From: Anas platyrhynchos
Lineage: Eukaryota > Chordata > Aves > Anseriformes > Anatidae
DNA: 64,000 nucleotides
Direction of reading: 5' to 3'
NCBI RefSeq assembly: GCF_047663525.1
Contig: NC_092587.1
Location: 46,708,501 to 46,772,500 of the forward strand
Shown one piece after another: positions 38,701 to 46,310 of the stretch. The translations under genes and the position numbers were made by a program. How positions within the stretch are numbered: the first letter of the stretch is position 1; every line of letters begins with the position of its first letter. The notes under the pieces were generated by a model. It did no database searches. It worked only from the letters and a program-made list of their open reading frames with translations, and had not been told where the DNA came from.

Positions 38701-40480
38701 TTAAAAACTATATAAAAGCAGAAGAAAGAAAAACAAATTTTTGTTGTGTTTTACAGTGCTGATGTGATACCAAATGGAGGGTAGGCTCTTAAATGTTCTG
38801 ACACAAAATAAAACCTCCCTGCATTTATCAGATCTCCACAGGCTGTTTCCAGATGATAAATGTGCTGAGGTTCCTGAGAGAGGGTGTTCCCCACACTGGC
38901 ACACCTTCCTTTGCACACAGGCTCACCAGGGCAGGCTGGGTTTTTGGGAGGACAGAGAAAGATGCCAACATCTTGGCTGTCTGCGCGGAGCAGGAACCTG
39001 TCCGAATCTCAGCTCTGCCACACACACGCACAAGCAGAGCACTCCCTGCTAGCAACACAGGCAAAGCTGACAGCCTCTAGAGCTGGCTTGTAGCACCTCG
39101 GTAGTTCGTTTTGTTTTGGTTTTACACTTCTGTAAAGCCAAATTGATGATCTAGGGGGCTGTATCTTCCTACAGAAAGAGAATCAGCAGCCAAAGCAATA
39201 ATAGCTTTCTCTTGGAGAGTGTGTGCCACATTTTTCTCTCAAGCAAGTAGTTTTAGGAGCCCTTGAAAAGTGATGTTTACAGCAGCAGGATTGACATGGC
39301 CAAAATGAAGGTCTCACAAAGGCTATTCCTGCCAGGCACATATCCTGTTTTTACTTGGCAGAAGAGAGGATGTGTGTGCCCAGAAGCTCAGATGGAGTAG
39401 ATAACAAATTGTATTGAATTAAAGAAAACATGCTTGACCTTTAAATAGAGGACACTGTCCCCCTGCCACAGCATTCCCTTATGAGTAGCAAAACAAAAAC
39501 CCAAGAAAACACGAGCTGACTGCCTGCTGCGGCCGGGCTGGAGCTGGGAGACTGGAAGGGCCCTGGGTCCCCACCTGCCCCGGGGCAGCCTCACCCCGTC
39601 CTCCCCCCAGGCAACCTCTGCGTGGCTCCAAGTGCCCCGTGAGCCATGCCCCAGAGCCAGGAGCACCTTTCCACCCTCCCACCAGCATCCAGCTGGAAAA
39701 CTGGGCTGGTGCATGACATCCTGGCAGTGCCAGGGTACAGGGAGGATGCTCGCGTGCCACTCATATATACGCAGGCACATGAATGCTCCAAAAAAACACT
39801 GTGGAAATCACTGGGAATGTCATTTCTGAGAAAATGCAATGCACTTTTACAAGGAGGCTGAAAGGAAAGTTTTTCTCCCCTCTATGTTTCATTTACCCCA
39901 CAGCATCAGGAGGATTTTGAGCAGTACACAAGCATGGGGCCATCCTGCACGGTCACTGCTGGAATGAGCTCAGCTGACCAATTTCCAGGTATTAAGGGAG
40001 GCCTGAGGCAGGTGGCTGCCAAATGAGTGCAGCATCAGTTTGTAAACAAGGTACAGAAACTTGTCTTGCCAGCCCCAAGACTTCAAATTCAATTTATATT
40101 TAGAAGCCAGCACAATCAAAGCTTGCTTATAGCATCTCTGTGACAGCTGTACCTCTGGGATCGTTTTTGCGTAGATACAGATGAAGGTGTAGATATGCAG
40201 GCATAGTTGAAAGCCATAAATGCCAATATTTCTCTGTATAAATGCTTTTTTACTCAGGACTAGATAGTTCAGGCTGTTTGCCACAATTATAGCCCTCATG
40301 AGCACAGCGCTGTGCAGTCCCTGACCACTTTGCTGGTTTGCAGGCTTGGAGTACCTGGTGGCAGGACACGAGGATGTGCGGACAGGCAGGCTCATCGTCA
40401 ACATGAAAAGCTTTGTCCACCAGTGGAAGTCAGCTCTTGGAAGAAAGGTCCTGGAGATTTTGAAGAGAGACTGCAACTAG
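5598..40480 (+). CDS. NTN4: Netrin-4, complete coding region in ten exons
   Basis: Join 5598-5700, 8605-9134, 21061-21333, 28699-28825, 29234-29422, 33115-33331, 33940-34055, 34929-34997, 36549-36719, 40344-40480; 643 residues, slightly longer than human netrin-4 (628 from memory). Seen: Leu-rich signal peptide (1 to about 34), LN domain (about 46-275), LE repeats with eight cysteines each (276-343, 346-406, 409-460), a half repeat (C463-C476), a Ser/Pro hinge (about 480-515) and an NTR domain with six cysteines (C521, C523, C535, C591, C593, C642). Sequons lie at N179, N367 and in the hinge (NES). Known for the family: secreted basement-membrane protein whose LN domain binds laminin gamma-1 and opens laminin networks, with roles in vessel and epithelial growth; neogenin and UNC5 receptors have been reported. 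The start has a good Kozak context (G at -3 and +4). No frameshift or premature stop is seen. Netrin-1 or -3 is excluded by the near-identity of the LN and NTR segments to the netrin-4 type. Confidence 0.97.
5701..8604 (+). other. NTN4: NTN4 intron 1
   Basis: GT-AG intron of 2904 nt, phase 1. It contains the tail of the CpG island, a 15-bp by 3 tandem repeat at 6586-6630 and a T-rich tract near 8395-8430. The stretch 7953-8604 has no stop in the frame of exon 2. No other gene is seen. Confidence 0.85.
6586..6630. repeat. 15-bp minisatellite, three copies
   Basis: Units of the type GGGACAGCCACCCC start at 6586, 6601 and 6616 and differ from each other at one or two positions. Confidence 0.9.
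8605..9134 (+). CDS. NTN4: NTN4 exon 2: most of the laminin N-terminal domain
   Basis: Residues 35-211. The acceptor is TTCCTTCCAG and the donor is GTGAGT at 9135. The exon begins the mature protein with the CEKACNP motif (C46, C50) typical of netrin-4. It holds the paired tryptophans W121-W122, the [12 protein letters not shown] strand and the [16 protein letters not shown] motif (162-177) shared by laminin and netrin LN domains. N179 is an N-glycosylation sequon (NCS). Exon phase is 1 in, 0 out. Confidence 0.96.
9731..9748. repeat. Perfect 18-bp palindrome
   Basis: CCTGATTCATGAATCAGG equals its own reverse complement. It carries two overlapping AP-1-like halves (TGATTCA and TGAATCA). It may be a binding site, but this is only inferred. 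Confidence 0.85.
9757..9800. repeat. Direct repeat TTTTCCACTGATAA, two copies
   Basis: A 14-bp word occurs twice about 29 bp apart. Each copy ends in TGATAA, a GATA-factor consensus. It lies 9 bp after the palindrome. Confidence 0.7.
10131..10170 (-). mobile_element. CR1 LINE fragment (3' end)
   Basis: The sequence ATCATAGAAT then GAGTTGGAAGGGATCCACAAG matches the reverse complement of the CR1 3' terminus. The fragment is short and degenerate. Confidence 0.7.
11321..11483 (+). mobile_element. CR1 LINE fragment (3' end)
   Basis: CR1 3' region in forward orientation: CCCAGGGAGGTGGTGG, TTAGGGACATGGTT, then GGAGGTCTCTTCCAACC and the terminal TTCTATGAT. It is 5'-truncated, as usual for CR1. Confidence 0.9.
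13342..13371. repeat. (AAT)n microsatellite
   Basis: About ten uninterrupted ATA/AAT triplets. Confidence 0.95.
21061..21333 (+). CDS. NTN4: NTN4 exon 3: end of LN domain and start of LE1
   Basis: Residues 212-302, phase 0 in and out. The acceptor is TTTCTGTGCAG and the donor is GTACGT at 21334. It encodes the [11 protein letters not shown] strand, the CPC pair (C250, C252), the [12 protein letters not shown] end of the LN domain and the first three cysteines of LE1 (C276, C278, C285). A loop after the CPC pair (about 253-263) is almost only Pro and Ala, unlike the polar mammalian loop. The exon stops after the GTG codon because exon 4 supplies the next valine. Confidence 0.95.
22571..22610. 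repeat. 20-bp tandem duplication
   Basis: GTGCTGAGGTGTCTCCTCGA is followed by a near copy (two or three changes), period 20. Confidence 0.8.
23144..23158. repeat. A15 homopolymer
   Basis: Homopolymer in intron 3 preceded by a CT-rich stretch. No retrogene is seen upstream. Confidence 0.9.
24803..24835. repeat. AAT-rich run ending in A16
   Basis: AATAATAATAAAATT followed by A16. It is low complexity. Confidence 0.85.
27126..27144. repeat. T11-G8 homopolymer junction
   Basis: Adjacent runs of T and G in intron 3. Confidence 0.85.
28699..28825 (+). CDS. NTN4: NTN4 exon 4: rest of LE1
   Basis: Residues 303-344 plus one base. The acceptor is TTTCCCCCCAG and the donor is GTAAGT at 28826. It encodes [13 protein letters not shown] and the last five LE1 cysteines (C307, C309, C318, C321, C343), followed by the conserved [17 protein letters not shown] segment. 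The split codon at the junction gives Ser345. The downstream intron is unusually short and open in frame. Confidence 0.96.
28826..29233 (+). other. NTN4: NTN4 intron 4, short and open in frame
   Basis: GT-AG intron of 408 nt, exactly 136 codons, with no stop in the frame that joins exons 4 and 5. Retention would insert 136 residues between LE1 and LE2. The translated intron has scattered cysteines but no recognised domain. Confidence 0.85.
29234..29422 (+). CDS. NTN4: NTN4 exon 5: LE2 repeat
   Basis: Residues 345-407, phase 1 in and out, 189 nt. The acceptor is GTCCCAG and the donor is GTAAGT at 29423. It encodes one complete laminin-type EGF repeat with eight cysteines (346, 348, 355, 373, 376, 385, 388, 406). 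It carries the NRS sequon (N367) and the [14 protein letters not shown] end typical of netrin LE2. The exon could be skipped without frame change. Confidence 0.96.
29423..33114 (+). other. NTN4: NTN4 intron 5
   Basis: GT-AG intron of 3692 nt, phase 1, mostly AT-rich and unique. It contains A21 followed by (AG)n at 32691-32720. No other gene is seen. Confidence 0.82.
32691..32720. repeat. A21 followed by (AG)n
   Basis: A run of 21 A followed by about five AG units, in intron 5. Confidence 0.9.
33115..33331 (+). CDS. NTN4: NTN4 exon 6: LE3 and the following half repeat
   Basis: Residues 408-479 plus two bases. The acceptor is TGTCCCCGCAG and the donor is GTGAGT at 33332. LE3 has eight cysteines (409, 411, 427, 434, 436, 445, 448, 460), with the [15 protein letters not shown] and YWGF motifs. 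Four more cysteines (463, 465, 469, 476) form the truncated fourth repeat seen in netrin-4. It is one of the most GC-rich exons. Confidence 0.96.
33332..33939 (+). other. NTN4: NTN4 intron 6
   Basis: GT-AG intron of 608 nt (611 with the alternative acceptor), phase 2. Its 3' end is CTGCTTTCCCCCAGCAG. There is nothing else to note. Confidence 0.85.
33937..33942 (+). promoter_or_regulatory. NTN4: NAGNAG tandem splice acceptor of exon 7
   Basis: CAGCAG directly after the polypyrimidine tract. Both AGs preserve frame. Use of the second removes one serine from the Ser-rich hinge. Confidence 0.75.
33940..34055 (+). CDS. NTN4: NTN4 exon 7: hinge between LE repeats and NTR domain
   Basis: Residues 480-518 plus one base. 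It encodes a Ser-rich stretch, an acidic/Pro linker, the NESEPAW sequon and the conserved [10 protein letters not shown] motif ending in HSG. The donor is GTAGGA at 34056. The acceptor is a tandem CAGCAG, so the exon may begin at 33940 or 33943; the two forms differ by one serine. The linker is the least conserved part of the protein. Confidence 0.92.
34056..34928 (+). other. NTN4: NTN4 intron 7
   Basis: GT-AG intron of 873 nt, phase 1. The first part is GC-rich and the rest AT-rich. No feature is recognised inside. Confidence 0.85.
34929..34997 (+). CDS. NTN4: NTN4 exon 8: start of NTR domain
   Basis: A 69-nt exon, residues 519-541 plus one base, phase 1 in and out. The acceptor is TTCCCACAG and the donor is GTGAGT at 34998. 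It encodes KCECKEQ and VFCGMKY, with NTR cysteines C521, C523 and C535. It is too short to stand out as an open frame and was placed by phase and motif. Confidence 0.95.
34998..36548 (+). other. NTN4: NTN4 intron 8
   Basis: GT-AG intron of 1551 nt, phase 1. A CR1 fragment (36440-36516) occupies the DNA just before the exon 9 acceptor. Nothing else is recognised. Confidence 0.83.
36440..36516 (-). mobile_element. CR1 LINE fragment beside the exon 9 acceptor
   Basis: CACAGAAT repeated three times, then TAGGTTGGAAGAGACC, AAGATCATCAAGTCCAACC and TGACCTAAT: the reverse complement of the CR1 3' terminus with its 8-bp repeats. The fragment ends about 32 nt before exon 9. Confidence 0.92.
36549..36719 (+). 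CDS. NTN4: NTN4 exon 9: core of NTR domain
   Basis: Residues 542-598 plus one base, phase 1 in and out. The acceptor is TATCTTCTCAG and the donor is GTAGGT at 36720. It encodes KILSAHDKG, a basic strand region ([14 protein letters not shown]), [11 protein letters not shown] and the [10 protein letters not shown] motif with C591 and C593. Its codon use is AT-richer than exons 1-6. A CR1 fragment ends about 30 nt upstream of the acceptor. Confidence 0.96.
36720..40343 (+). other. NTN4: NTN4 intron 9
   Basis: GT-AG intron of 3624 nt, phase 1. It contains an A11-G10 junction (38459-38479) and is otherwise unique-looking, without a recognisable gene on either strand. Confidence 0.82.
38459..38479. 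repeat. A11-G10 homopolymer junction
   Basis: Adjacent A and G runs in intron 9. Confidence 0.88.
40344..40480 (+). CDS. NTN4: NTN4 exon 10 (coding part): C-terminus of NTR domain
   Basis: Residues 599-643 and the stop TAG at 40478-40480. The acceptor is GGTTTGCAG. It encodes [21 protein letters not shown] and a basic C-terminal helix ending in KRDCN, with the last NTR cysteine at C642. The 3' UTR continues in the same exon. Confidence 0.96.
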
Positions 40481-41486
40481 ATGTGCACAACCCCTAGGGC
40501 ATTTCTTCATGCACAAAATGCAAAAGCCTTCACAGAGGGAAGATCTCTAGGATGAAAACTGGAACGTAAGAAAATAGTGCCAAAACGCGTAGCGAGGCGT
40601 TATGATTTGTAGGCACTGTCTAATTTAACCCTTCCTGGTCAATGCCCATTCACTCGCCTGTAGCTTCCTTGTCAGGCGCTCCCTGAGCCTGGCTCTTTGA
40701 GGGGAACAGAAGGGAGGGGGGCCTCTGGTCTGGCTCCAGGGCAGTGCCAGAGCAACACCCACGAAGCCACCCATCACCCCGACCTATTTTTCCACCTGCC
40801 AGGGGGAAAGCCTGCCCATGATCTGCAGCTGGGAAGTGCTGCCAGTGCCACCAGCATGGATCTGGAGTCACTCCCAGAGGCAGCTGCAGGGCGGGCAGGG
40901 CTGGCAGCAGGCGCCCGTGGCAGAGGGCTGGGTGCTGCCTGCTCCTCACCTCGCCATCCCGCTGAAGGCTGCAGGGGCTCAAGCCCCTGCTCTTGCTCAT
41001 GCGGGCAGATCTGCCAGGTGGCATGAATTCCTCTGCCCTCGTGCACGTGTGATGCAGGGCGGGTGCTGGCTCTTCGCCTTCGCTGCGGAGAAGAGCCGGC
41101 TCCGCAGGGCACGGCGTCTCTGAGCACTTGTCCTTGAAGTGTTAAAATATGAACCCAGCCCCTTGTAAATATTTCATAGTATAAAGCACTTTACTACCTG
41201 CCACTTCACGGTGTGGAAGGCCGGATTGTGTTGGGGAACGAAGAGGCTGAAGGTGGCACTTGAGAAAACCTTGAAACAGAAGCACTCCTGAAGACGCCCC
41301 AGCTGGACAGCGTTGACGGCATAAAGGGAACAGCCAGCCTGGCACTGGCCGCTCACAGCATCCCAGGGTGCAGTCTGAAAGATAGTAAGCATTTGCACTG
41401 AAGTCCCAGCTTCAGACCAGCGCTCGGACTCCATGGGCAGGACTCCAGCAAGACTTGGCAAGCAGTACGAAAAGAAGAGACTTTGG

Positions 41487-41492
41487 AATAAA
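41487..41492 (+). terminator. Alternative proximal AATAAA in NTN4 3' UTR
   Basis: A canonical hexamer about 1.0 kb after the stop, in a purine-rich setting without an obvious GT-rich downstream element. It is possible but weaker than the signal at 41966. Confidence 0.25.
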
Positions 41493-41965
41493 AATGCAAT
41501 TGCCAGAGGAGGAAACTCTGCCTGCAGGAGAAGGAGTGGATCCGGAGAATGGAAAGGACTCCCATTCACATATCCCTACCCAGTGATTCACGATGGGCCT
41601 GGAGTTTATTTTATTTTTATGTTAGTATTTAAAACTGAATGTTTGATTTGTTTTCTTCTGTGTTATTGTTTGCAATATATATGGCCATTATACTTCCTCA
41701 TTAACACCAGTATGGAATATAGCACAGTTTACTGCAGTTTTCAGCACTAAAGTATATCTTTTCTGTAAAGCATCTTTAAACCACCTTGCATAGAGTGTAT
41801 TTTGTTCTGGAGTATGAGAGGAAAGAAAAGGCAGACTTAAAACATCATAAAAGCTACAAGTCTACCAATCTGCTTTACGTATGTATTTTTCTTTCAAGGT
41901 CCTGTGGACTCACAAAAAAAAAAATGATACTATTTTGGTAATTTGTTTTTATATCTCATCTATGT

Positions 41966-41971
41966 AATAAA
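41966..41971 (+). terminator. NTN4: Likely NTN4 polyadenylation signal AATAAA
   Basis: Canonical AATAAA about 1.49 kb after the stop, in AT-rich sequence, followed by T/GT-rich sequence from about 41990. Another AATAAA at 41487-41492 could give a shorter 3' UTR. Confidence 0.5.
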
Positions 41972-42363
41972 TATATTATGATTTCAACATCTTGGTCTCC
42001 TGCTCCTGCTTATACTGCTGGCATTGTGGTCTTCGTGCTACTGAAGAGCACAGCTAAGTGTGAAAAGAAGCTGCTGTGGGGCATGTTTTCCTCCCTGGGG
42101 GGTAACATTTGCCATATGATAAAAAGCCAAGTCACTTGGATGGCTCACAGAAAGCTAGCTTCAGGTCTCTTTGAGGAGTCTTAGTCATAGGCTCTTCTCA
42201 GAAGAGGGGGAATTGCTACCTAAATATTTTCAATGCTGTCTGGATCCTTGCATCTGTACAAACCTGGTGGCTGATCTGCAGAGCAGTAACCAATAAACAC
42301 CAAGTCAAGGACAGATGAAACCAGGCTCGCTGCCTACATTTGAAATATTTGAAACTATAAAGG

Positions 42364-42379
42364 AAAAAAAAAAAAAAAA
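42364..42379. repeat. A16 homopolymer
   Basis: Uninterrupted A run in intergenic DNA. Confidence 0.9.
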
Positions 42380-42803
42380 CAACTGTAGGAAGCAAACACT
42401 GTGGCAAAATGTGTTCAAGGGCACTGCAGAGTGAAATTAAGTACCAGAAATGAGCAGCGAGGAGGTAGAGGCTCTTGGTGGTGCTGTTAGGGACCTTGAC
42501 TTCTGGATGTAGACTCTGAAGCTGACTGAGCTGGGTGCAGTCTCAGCTCCCATGCCCTGTGGTGTGAAGTTTGTCATGCAGTCTGAAGTCACAACAGTAC
42601 AACTGACTGTACCTGCAGTGAAGCACAGAGTTAAGCCATCTGCAAAGCAGGAAAGCAACCCAACATCAGTAGTTGCCTCCATTCATGTGAGATCACCTCA
42701 CAGTAGCAAGGTGGCCAGGCAAACCCTTCCCAGCCAGAAAAGCACATTTGGACATAAATCTTTGCAACTGAGTGAGTTTATCATAGAATAAATAGATCCA
42801 TGG

Positions 42804-42915
42804 AGAATCATAGAATGGCTTGGGTTGGAAAGAACCTCAAAGACCACCTGGTTCTAATTCCCCTGCCATGGGCAGGACACCTCCCACCAGACCAGGTTGC
42901 CAAATCCAGCCCACC
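42804..42915 (-). mobile_element. CR1 LINE fragment (3' end)
   Basis: GAATCATAGAATGGCTTGG, GTTGGAAAGAACC, CCCTGCCATGGGCAGG and CACCTCCCACCAGACCAGG in the reverse-complement order of a CR1 3' region. It is moderately diverged. Confidence 0.92.
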
Positions 42916-44185
42916 CAGCATGTTCAGGTATGACCAAACCTACATTTTCCCAAGATACACACAGGAGACCTCTTTGCTCTTTCTGGTGTGTTCACCCATA
43001 AGCTCTTCAGAGAAGGCGGACACCCAGCCCTGCCAGCGCAAGTTTACGGGATTTCAGTCCCTCCTTCTACTGTGTATCTCCAAACCCAAATCCCGTGACA
43101 TGAGGGTTGTCAGGACAACATACTAAACTAAATAATCTGCTGAGCACGTGCAGATTTCTCCACTGTTGTCTGCAGTCACTGCTACCTGTGGAAAAAAGAG
43201 CAGGACGGGCCACCCAGATTTGCCCAATAGTTTTCACTAACATGGCGCTTGGTGTTTGGAGAAGGCCGCACCCCACGTGTTCTTGGGATACCCCATGTCC
43301 TCCCTCAGGGACATGATGTTACACACACAGTTTCTTGATAAGTAAAACCCTGCCGGCAGGGTGAGCTTTCCCCTGGCTCTGCAGGGCTCAGGGCTGGGCT
43401 GGTGGCACATGCGCAGGGCCTGTCCTGGCCAGGCGTCGCTCGCCACAGAGGAAGGCACCCCTCCAGCCACCATGGAAAGTTACAGGCGTGTTTAATGTAG
43501 ATGTGCTGCAGGGAGAAACCTTCTGGGATGCGACCATGCTGCTGAATGTGACTGAACATCTGGTAGTACCAGACCGCCCAAATGGAGAGCAGGGCCAGTA
43601 CGGGTAAACAGAACAAGTCGGGAACAAATAGCTGCAGTGTTGTGTGGTTGGGTTTGCTTTTTTGTTTTTGTTTTGCTTTATTATTTTTTTAATCTCTATT
43701 TTTAGTTATTGTATTGACATGCAGTATCAACAGCGGACAGAATAAACATCTCAGAAATGTCCAGTGGCTGCTGCCCCGGCGTCCAGAGGAGCACTGGCTG
43801 TGGTACGGCAGGAGGAGGCCGGCTGCCTGTGGCCCTCCTGGACGGATGTGTTGATTTTTCGATGACGGTGTTTCCAAAGCATGCCTGTACCCAGGGGTCA
43901 CCGCTTCTTGCCGCTCTTTTCCCACAGTTCAGCACGGAAACATTACAAATGCCTTTTATTGCTGCAAGGGAGGGCAGTGAGGCCTCAGCAAGACTCACGA
44001 GCTGGGAAATGTACTATATATGGAAAACTTGTTGGCTTATTGCAAATGTTAGTGTGGTCAAGAGGGTAACGTGCAGTACCAGGCGCTGGGGACCTGCTCT
44101 GCATGCCCAGCCCAGCTCCAGGCCGTGCCCAGCCCCTCACTGCTCTGTCACTGCAGTGGCTTGTTCAGAGCAAGAGCAACGCTGA

Positions 44186-44270
44186 GTGCTCACAGATGTG
44201 ATGTGTTCACAGACGTGCTGTACTCATGGAGGTGATGTGCCCACAGAGGTGATGTGCTCACAGATATGTT
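44186..44270. repeat. 17-bp minisatellite, five copies
   Basis: Units of the type GTGCTCACAGATGTGAT start at 44186, 44203, 44220, 44237 and 44254. Copies differ at one to four positions. Confidence 0.92.
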
Positions 44271-45539
44271 GAAGCCCCACTGATGCACACAGGCCGAAGA
44301 AGATGTTGGCATGCCCAAGTCTTGTTCCCTGCAATGTGACCTGCAGTTCAAGGCATTTCCAAGCTCTATGGGGACACTTTCTGAGCAGTAGGAGAGGCAT
44401 ACAAGAAGGCTAATTTGGATGCCATGCATCCCAATGGGATCCTTGCTGCTGTATTTCCCATATATCTTTTCTCTGCTCACATTTGTGAGCTCGCTGGCCT
44501 GGGCAGGCTGCTCACACTGCCAACATTTCTTCCTTTGGTCTGTTCTGTCAGTGCTGTGCGTAGACTTCATGTGCACTCACTGAACACAGGACCTGCATTC
44601 TAAGTCATCTGGAAAGCAGGGCTGGCAAAAGGCCCTTGGGTCTGTATGAAAATTAATGAGAAGAATAAAATTGCTTCCTAAAACATTAATGATGTTTCCC
44701 TGAACTGATTTGCTGTGGATGTGCACCCCTTTCAGCAGGTGCAAAATCCAGTCCAGCTTCAGGCATTGGACACATGCTGAGGTACTGAAACAAAGGAAAA
44801 AGAGATTAAAATCAGGCATCCATCCATAAGGCTAGCATTAACCTCTAAGGACAGGAGTAAAGATCTGTCATCACTGTATTTCCCATGCCTGTATTTCCCA
44901 TGCTGGATTCACATGTCTTCTCTATGTGGTTCAGTAGGCAATATCTTTAACATCATAACCTTAAAATTTATAGCTGTAGAAATCCAGTTGCTCTGTTTCT
45001 GCTCTTCATAAGAGGTGGTTCTCCTCTCCTTTGTTTGCATCAGGTGTAACTTGTGTTTGGACCTTGAGTGTTTGTATGGCCTCCATGTGGTCACATCTGC
45101 TGCATAACCTTTATGTGGGCTTTCCTAACACCTGCAGAAGATAAGCAAACTTCATTCCACATACAAAGACCGGGACCAGAGCTTTGCCCCCCTGACATGA
45201 GGTGGCAGTGGCAGGTGCCTGTCATGCAAGAATCCCCTGCACCCACCACAGCCGTAGAGAGACCCAGGAGCGTGCTGAGAGGGGCATTACAGCTGCCCAG
45301 TTCCCCCTGCAGGGGCAGGTCTGCAGGCCAGAAGACACAATGTCCTTTGGTAGCTCAAAAAGTGCTCTCAGAAAGCAGAGCATGGGGCTGAATCCACCCT
45401 CACAGGGGCAGGGATGTTAAACAGAGCTGAAGCACAAGCGGTGCCATCAGCAGCTGCCCACACTGCTGCAGGCAGGCACAGGGATGTGGGACCCCAGCCG
45501 TGGCTGCCCTCGCCCCTTGTGTTCCCAGGGCTGAGAGCT

Positions 45540-46310
45540 GCAGGAGGGCTTCCTGGCCAGCGAAGCGGGGAGGCCACAAGCTGGTGGCTGGTCGCTGACG
45601 TGCACATGGCAGGTGGCCAGCCACAGGCTCTGAGCAGGCTCGGCCGGTCAGCACCCGGCAGCCCCCCTGCGCCACCAAAGGCCCTCGGCCTCCGGAGCAG
45701 CCTGGCCGTGCTGGGGCATTTCGGGAGTGACCCCGCGGTGGCCGTGCTGACCATTTCATGGTATGGTGGATCACGTGCCAGCCAGCGGAAAATTTCCTGA
45801 ACGCCGTGCAGCTGAGCCGCGTGTCCGTGCCTCCAGACAAGCAGCACATCCTGCCCCACGCCTTGGCTCTGGCCGTGGCTAATAGCTCCACAGGCAGGAG
45901 GAAAAAAACAACAACAACAAGAAAACAGGAGCCAAGTTATGCGGCCAAGGGGACAAAAATATTTTCCTGGTCACGGCGGGTGACCGGCAGAAACCCTGAA
46001 ACGTGGTGTAAATACCATTCAACGTGACGCGGAGGCGGCTGCCTGCAGCAGGCCGATCTCAGCGCTGGCTCACGCTTTTTGGGGGGCCCTGGGGCTGTCC
46101 CAGCTGGTACATGGGGTCCGGACCCCTCACCCTGCCAGCAAGGTGGGGTGGCCAGCACCACCAGTCCTTCTCGGGGACGTAAACAGGACGCCCCACCCCG
46201 GCTGATACCGATCAGATGGACATTGCAGAACGGGGAAAAGGTTGGGCCCCGCCGCCGCCACGCCGGGTTTTGTCGGCCCGGGTCTGTTCCCTTGCCCTCG
46301 CTCTGTGCTG
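45540..46310. promoter_or_regulatory. CpG-dense block in the intergenic desert
   Basis: Two CpG-rich clusters (about 45560-45840 and 46020-46300) stand in otherwise CpG-poor DNA. GC boxes are not obvious and no exon is recognised. It could be an orphan CpG island, the promoter of an unlisted transcript, or just a GC-rich patch. Confidence 0.25.

Larger units (their letters stand above)
40481..41985 (+). other. NTN4: NTN4 3' UTR (inferred)
   Basis: Non-coding continuation of exon 10 up to the likely cleavage site about 15-20 nt after the AATAAA at 41966. The first 600 nt are GC-rich. The last 400 nt are AT-rich, with T-rich and ATTTA-like segments. No long frame of recognisable sequence is present. 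The end point is inferred from the polyadenylation signal only. Confidence 0.55.
41986..45539. other. Intergenic DNA after NTN4
   Basis: No gene is recognised. It contains an A16 run (42364-42379), a CR1 fragment (42804-42915) and a 17-bp minisatellite (44186-44270). Further AATAAA hexamers near 42291 and 42788 could serve longer NTN4 transcripts, but nothing supports their use. Confidence 0.6.

Noticed and set aside
45400-45891. 163-codon open frames on the - strand in the CpG-dense block
   Set aside because: Two overlapping - strand frames and a + strand frame are all open, which fits GC richness. No similarity is recognised.
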